DNA of 7,077 nt from Emcibacteraceae bacterium (GTDB lineage Bacteria > Pseudomonadota > Alphaproteobacteria > Sphingomonadales > Emcibacteraceae). The notes below the pieces were generated by a model, which saw only the letters and a list, made by a program, of their open reading frames with translations, ran no database searches and was not told where the DNA came from. A program made the translations under genes and the position numbers. The stretch is from positions 1-7,077 of the forward strand of contig JAESUD010000288.1 of NCBI GenBank assembly GCA_016763335.1, given 5' to 3'. This document shows positions 6,132-7,077 of the stretch, in pieces. Numbering within the stretch: the stretch's first letter is position 1; each line of letters opens with the position of its first letter.

Positions 6132-6794
6132 ATGCTTGATCTTTCAACCATGACGCAATACCTGCCGGCCTTCATTGAGGGGTTCATTATGACGGCGAAG
6201 GTCAGCATTATATCAATCATCGGTAGTTTTATTATTGGGATGTTTATTGCTTTAATGCGGGTATCTTCCAATAAGTTGTTAAAAGCATTTTCGCATATCT
6301 ATGTTGATTTGTTTCGCAATGTCCCATTCATTGTCTTGATTTTCTTTGGCTATTTCGGTTTGCCGGAAATCGGTATTTATATTGATGCCTTTTGGACGGG
6401 TTGTCTGGTGCTGAGCATTGCGGTGGGTGCTTATGTCGGTGAGACAATCCGCGCCGGAATACTCAGCATTGATAAGGGTATCATTGAAGCGGCCAAATCA
6501 TTCGGTTTTTCAAATATGAGAATATACCGAAAAATTATATTGCCTATAGCTCTTGCAACATCGGTGCGTCCCCTTGGTTCCGTATTTATAAATCTGATCC
6601 TGACCACATCAATTTTATCAGCTATTACACTCAATGAACTGACCGGAGTCAGTAAAGTTATCGCTTCAACCACGTTTCGTCCGTTTGAGGTTTATGTTTT
6701 TCTGGTGTTTTTTTATGGGGTGCTCACATTTCTGCTTTCAGGGCTTATCACCTTATGGCATCACCATTTAAATAAATATAATGGAGCCGCATAA
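6132..6794 (+). CDS. Polar amino-acid ABC transporter permease (HisM/GlnP type)
   Basis: A 220-residue inner-membrane subunit of an amino-acid importer. Family markers are the IYVDLFRNVPFIVLIFF segment (56-72), GAYVGETIRAGILSI (99-113), and the EAA loop that docks the ATPase: EAAKSFGFSNMRIYRKIILP (119-138). Membrane helices fall near 15-41, 60-78, 88-108, 150-170 and 185-208, the usual five. Length is normal and no key motif is missing. The ATG lies nine bases after the TPR stop with no convincing Shine-Dalgarno, so translation may depend on coupling. The next permease overlaps it by one base (TAATG). Neither substrate-binding protein nor ATPase is in the window, so the transported amino acid cannot be named; the family handles polar amino acids and, in EhuC/D, ectoines. 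Confidence 0.92.
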   Translation: MLDLSTMTQYLPAFIEGFIMTAKVSIISIIGSFIIGMFIALMRVSSNKLLKAFSHIYVDLFRNVPFIVLIFFGYFGLPEIGIYIDAFWTGCLVLSIAVGAYVGETIRAGILSIDKGIIEAAKSFGFSNMRIYRKIILPIALATSVRPLGSVFINLILTTSILSAITLNELTGVSKVIASTTFRPFEVYVFLVFFYGVLTFLLSGLITLWHHHLNKYNGAA

Positions 6795-7045
6795 TGGGTT
6801 ATGGCGCGGAAGGGTTTAGCATTTATGATCTTCAGCTCTGGGCGCAGGGGCTTGGGCTAACGGTTTGGATATTTTTAATCTCGAGCATAATGGGTTTATC
6901 GATTGGCTGTCTGATTGGTCTAATGAATTGTTCCTCTTCCTTTGACATATCGATGCTCAAACGTAACAGTCGCTACTATACAGCAAAACCAGGCCGATCT
7001 TCAACAAACTCAGCACTTTTCACGCCACGCTGGAGCAGGCGCTAA
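6794..7045 (+). pseudogene. Second polar amino-acid ABC permease, truncated after about 50 codons
   Basis: The first ~49 residues are the start of a HisM/GlnP-type permease: a short lead-in, then a membrane helix in GLGLTVWIFLISSIMGLSIGCLIGLMN (19-45). It has a strong GGAG ribosome site (6783-6786) 7 bases before ATG 6794, and that ATG overlaps the previous stop by one base. It is the standard partner that would form a heterodimer with the upstream permease. After residue ~50 the frame loses permease character: DISMLKRNSRYYTAKPGRSS and onward lack the expected YVELFRGTP and EAA-loop regions, and a stop arrives at 7043-7045. A normal subunit would be about 215-240 residues. The break coincides with transposase-like sequence downstream. 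As it stands, the product cannot form the channel. Confidence 0.8.
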
Positions 7046-7077
7046 AAGCCGATTCGTTGCGGCCCAAGCAACAGCGG
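6951..7077 (+). mobile_element. Probable IS21-family IstA transposase fragment, frame-disrupted, running off the window
   Basis: A frame open from 6967 (just after a TAA at 6964-6966) to the window end encodes 37 residues including NKLSTFHATLEQALKADS and LRPKQQR. This recalls the part of IS21-type IstA proteins after the helix-turn-helix, where a KLxPF...L...L-AD...P-KQRR pattern is common. The frame used by the truncated permease also gives an IstA-like LKRNSRYYTAKPGRSS just upstream (55-70), so the match seems to switch frame around 7000. GC is about 54% over 6973-7077 by hand count, above the AT-rich flanking genes. No terminal inverted repeat or IstA start is visible. The left boundary is approximate. 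The assignment is from recalled family patterns and is tentative. Confidence 0.42.

Noticed and set aside
6431..6673. - strand frame opposite the permease EAA region
   Set aside because: The + strand carries the conserved EAA loop, so this is a shadow.
6942..6947. TTGACA near the permease/IS junction as an outward-type promoter
   Set aside because: No acceptable -10 element lies at 16-19 bases downstream.
6985..7005. Programmed -1 frameshift in the transposase-like fragment
   Set aside because: No X-XXY-YYZ slippery heptamer is seen at the switch and IS21 istA does not normally use one; a deletion or sequence error is simpler.
424..7045. Ectoine/hydroxyectoine uptake and breakdown locus (EutB plus EhuC/D-like permeases)
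   Set aside because: The dehydratase and permeases are separated by unrelated genes and no other ectoine genes are present, so a linked system cannot be supported.

Overview
The window looks like a low-GC Gram-negative chromosome, most plausibly a marine-type alphaproteobacterium. This rests on gene content and style: a DmpA-family peptidase, an ArsR/SRPBCC pair, a membrane PAS-GGDEF-EAL protein and an exported TPR protein. It is an inference; no rRNA or other marker gene is present. Almost everything lies on the + strand. Both window ends cut through genes, and no intergenic stretch exceeds about 160 bases.

Layout. Bases 1-402 hold the C-terminal (beta-subunit) part of a DmpA/P1-family aminopeptidase. 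A fold-type II PLP threonine/serine dehydratase-like enzyme (424-1389) follows 21 bases later, so the two probably form an amino-acid or peptide catabolic operon. Next is a self-contained regulatory pair: an ArsR-type repressor (1464-1805) overlapping by 8 bases an SRPBCC/AHSA1 protein (1798-2247). A 35-base imperfect palindrome runs into the repressor's start codon and is a strong candidate for its own operator. A small orphan gene on the - strand (2252-2515) faces this pair with only four bases between the stop codons.

A long gene (2677-5079) encodes a six-helix membrane protein with a PAS-like domain, a badly degenerate GGDEF domain and an EAL domain with all expected catalytic residues. 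I read it as a c-di-GMP phosphodiesterase. Its start is uncertain: a GTG codon directly abutting a perfect TATAAT.

A good sigma70-type promoter (5101-5130) then drives a secreted TPR protein (5169-6122) and two tightly packed HisM/GlnP-type amino-acid ABC permease genes (6132-6794, and from 6794). The second permease is broken after about 50 codons. The last ~125 bases are more GC-rich and look like a frame-disrupted piece of an IS21-type IstA transposase. This is either a real insertion or deletion junction or the end of an assembly contig in a repeat.

I see no CRISPR array, tRNA, rRNA or clear rho-independent terminator, and no convincing wholly new system. The points most worth following are the palindromic operator, the cyclase-dead GGDEF domain, the TPR-permease pairing and the broken 3' end.
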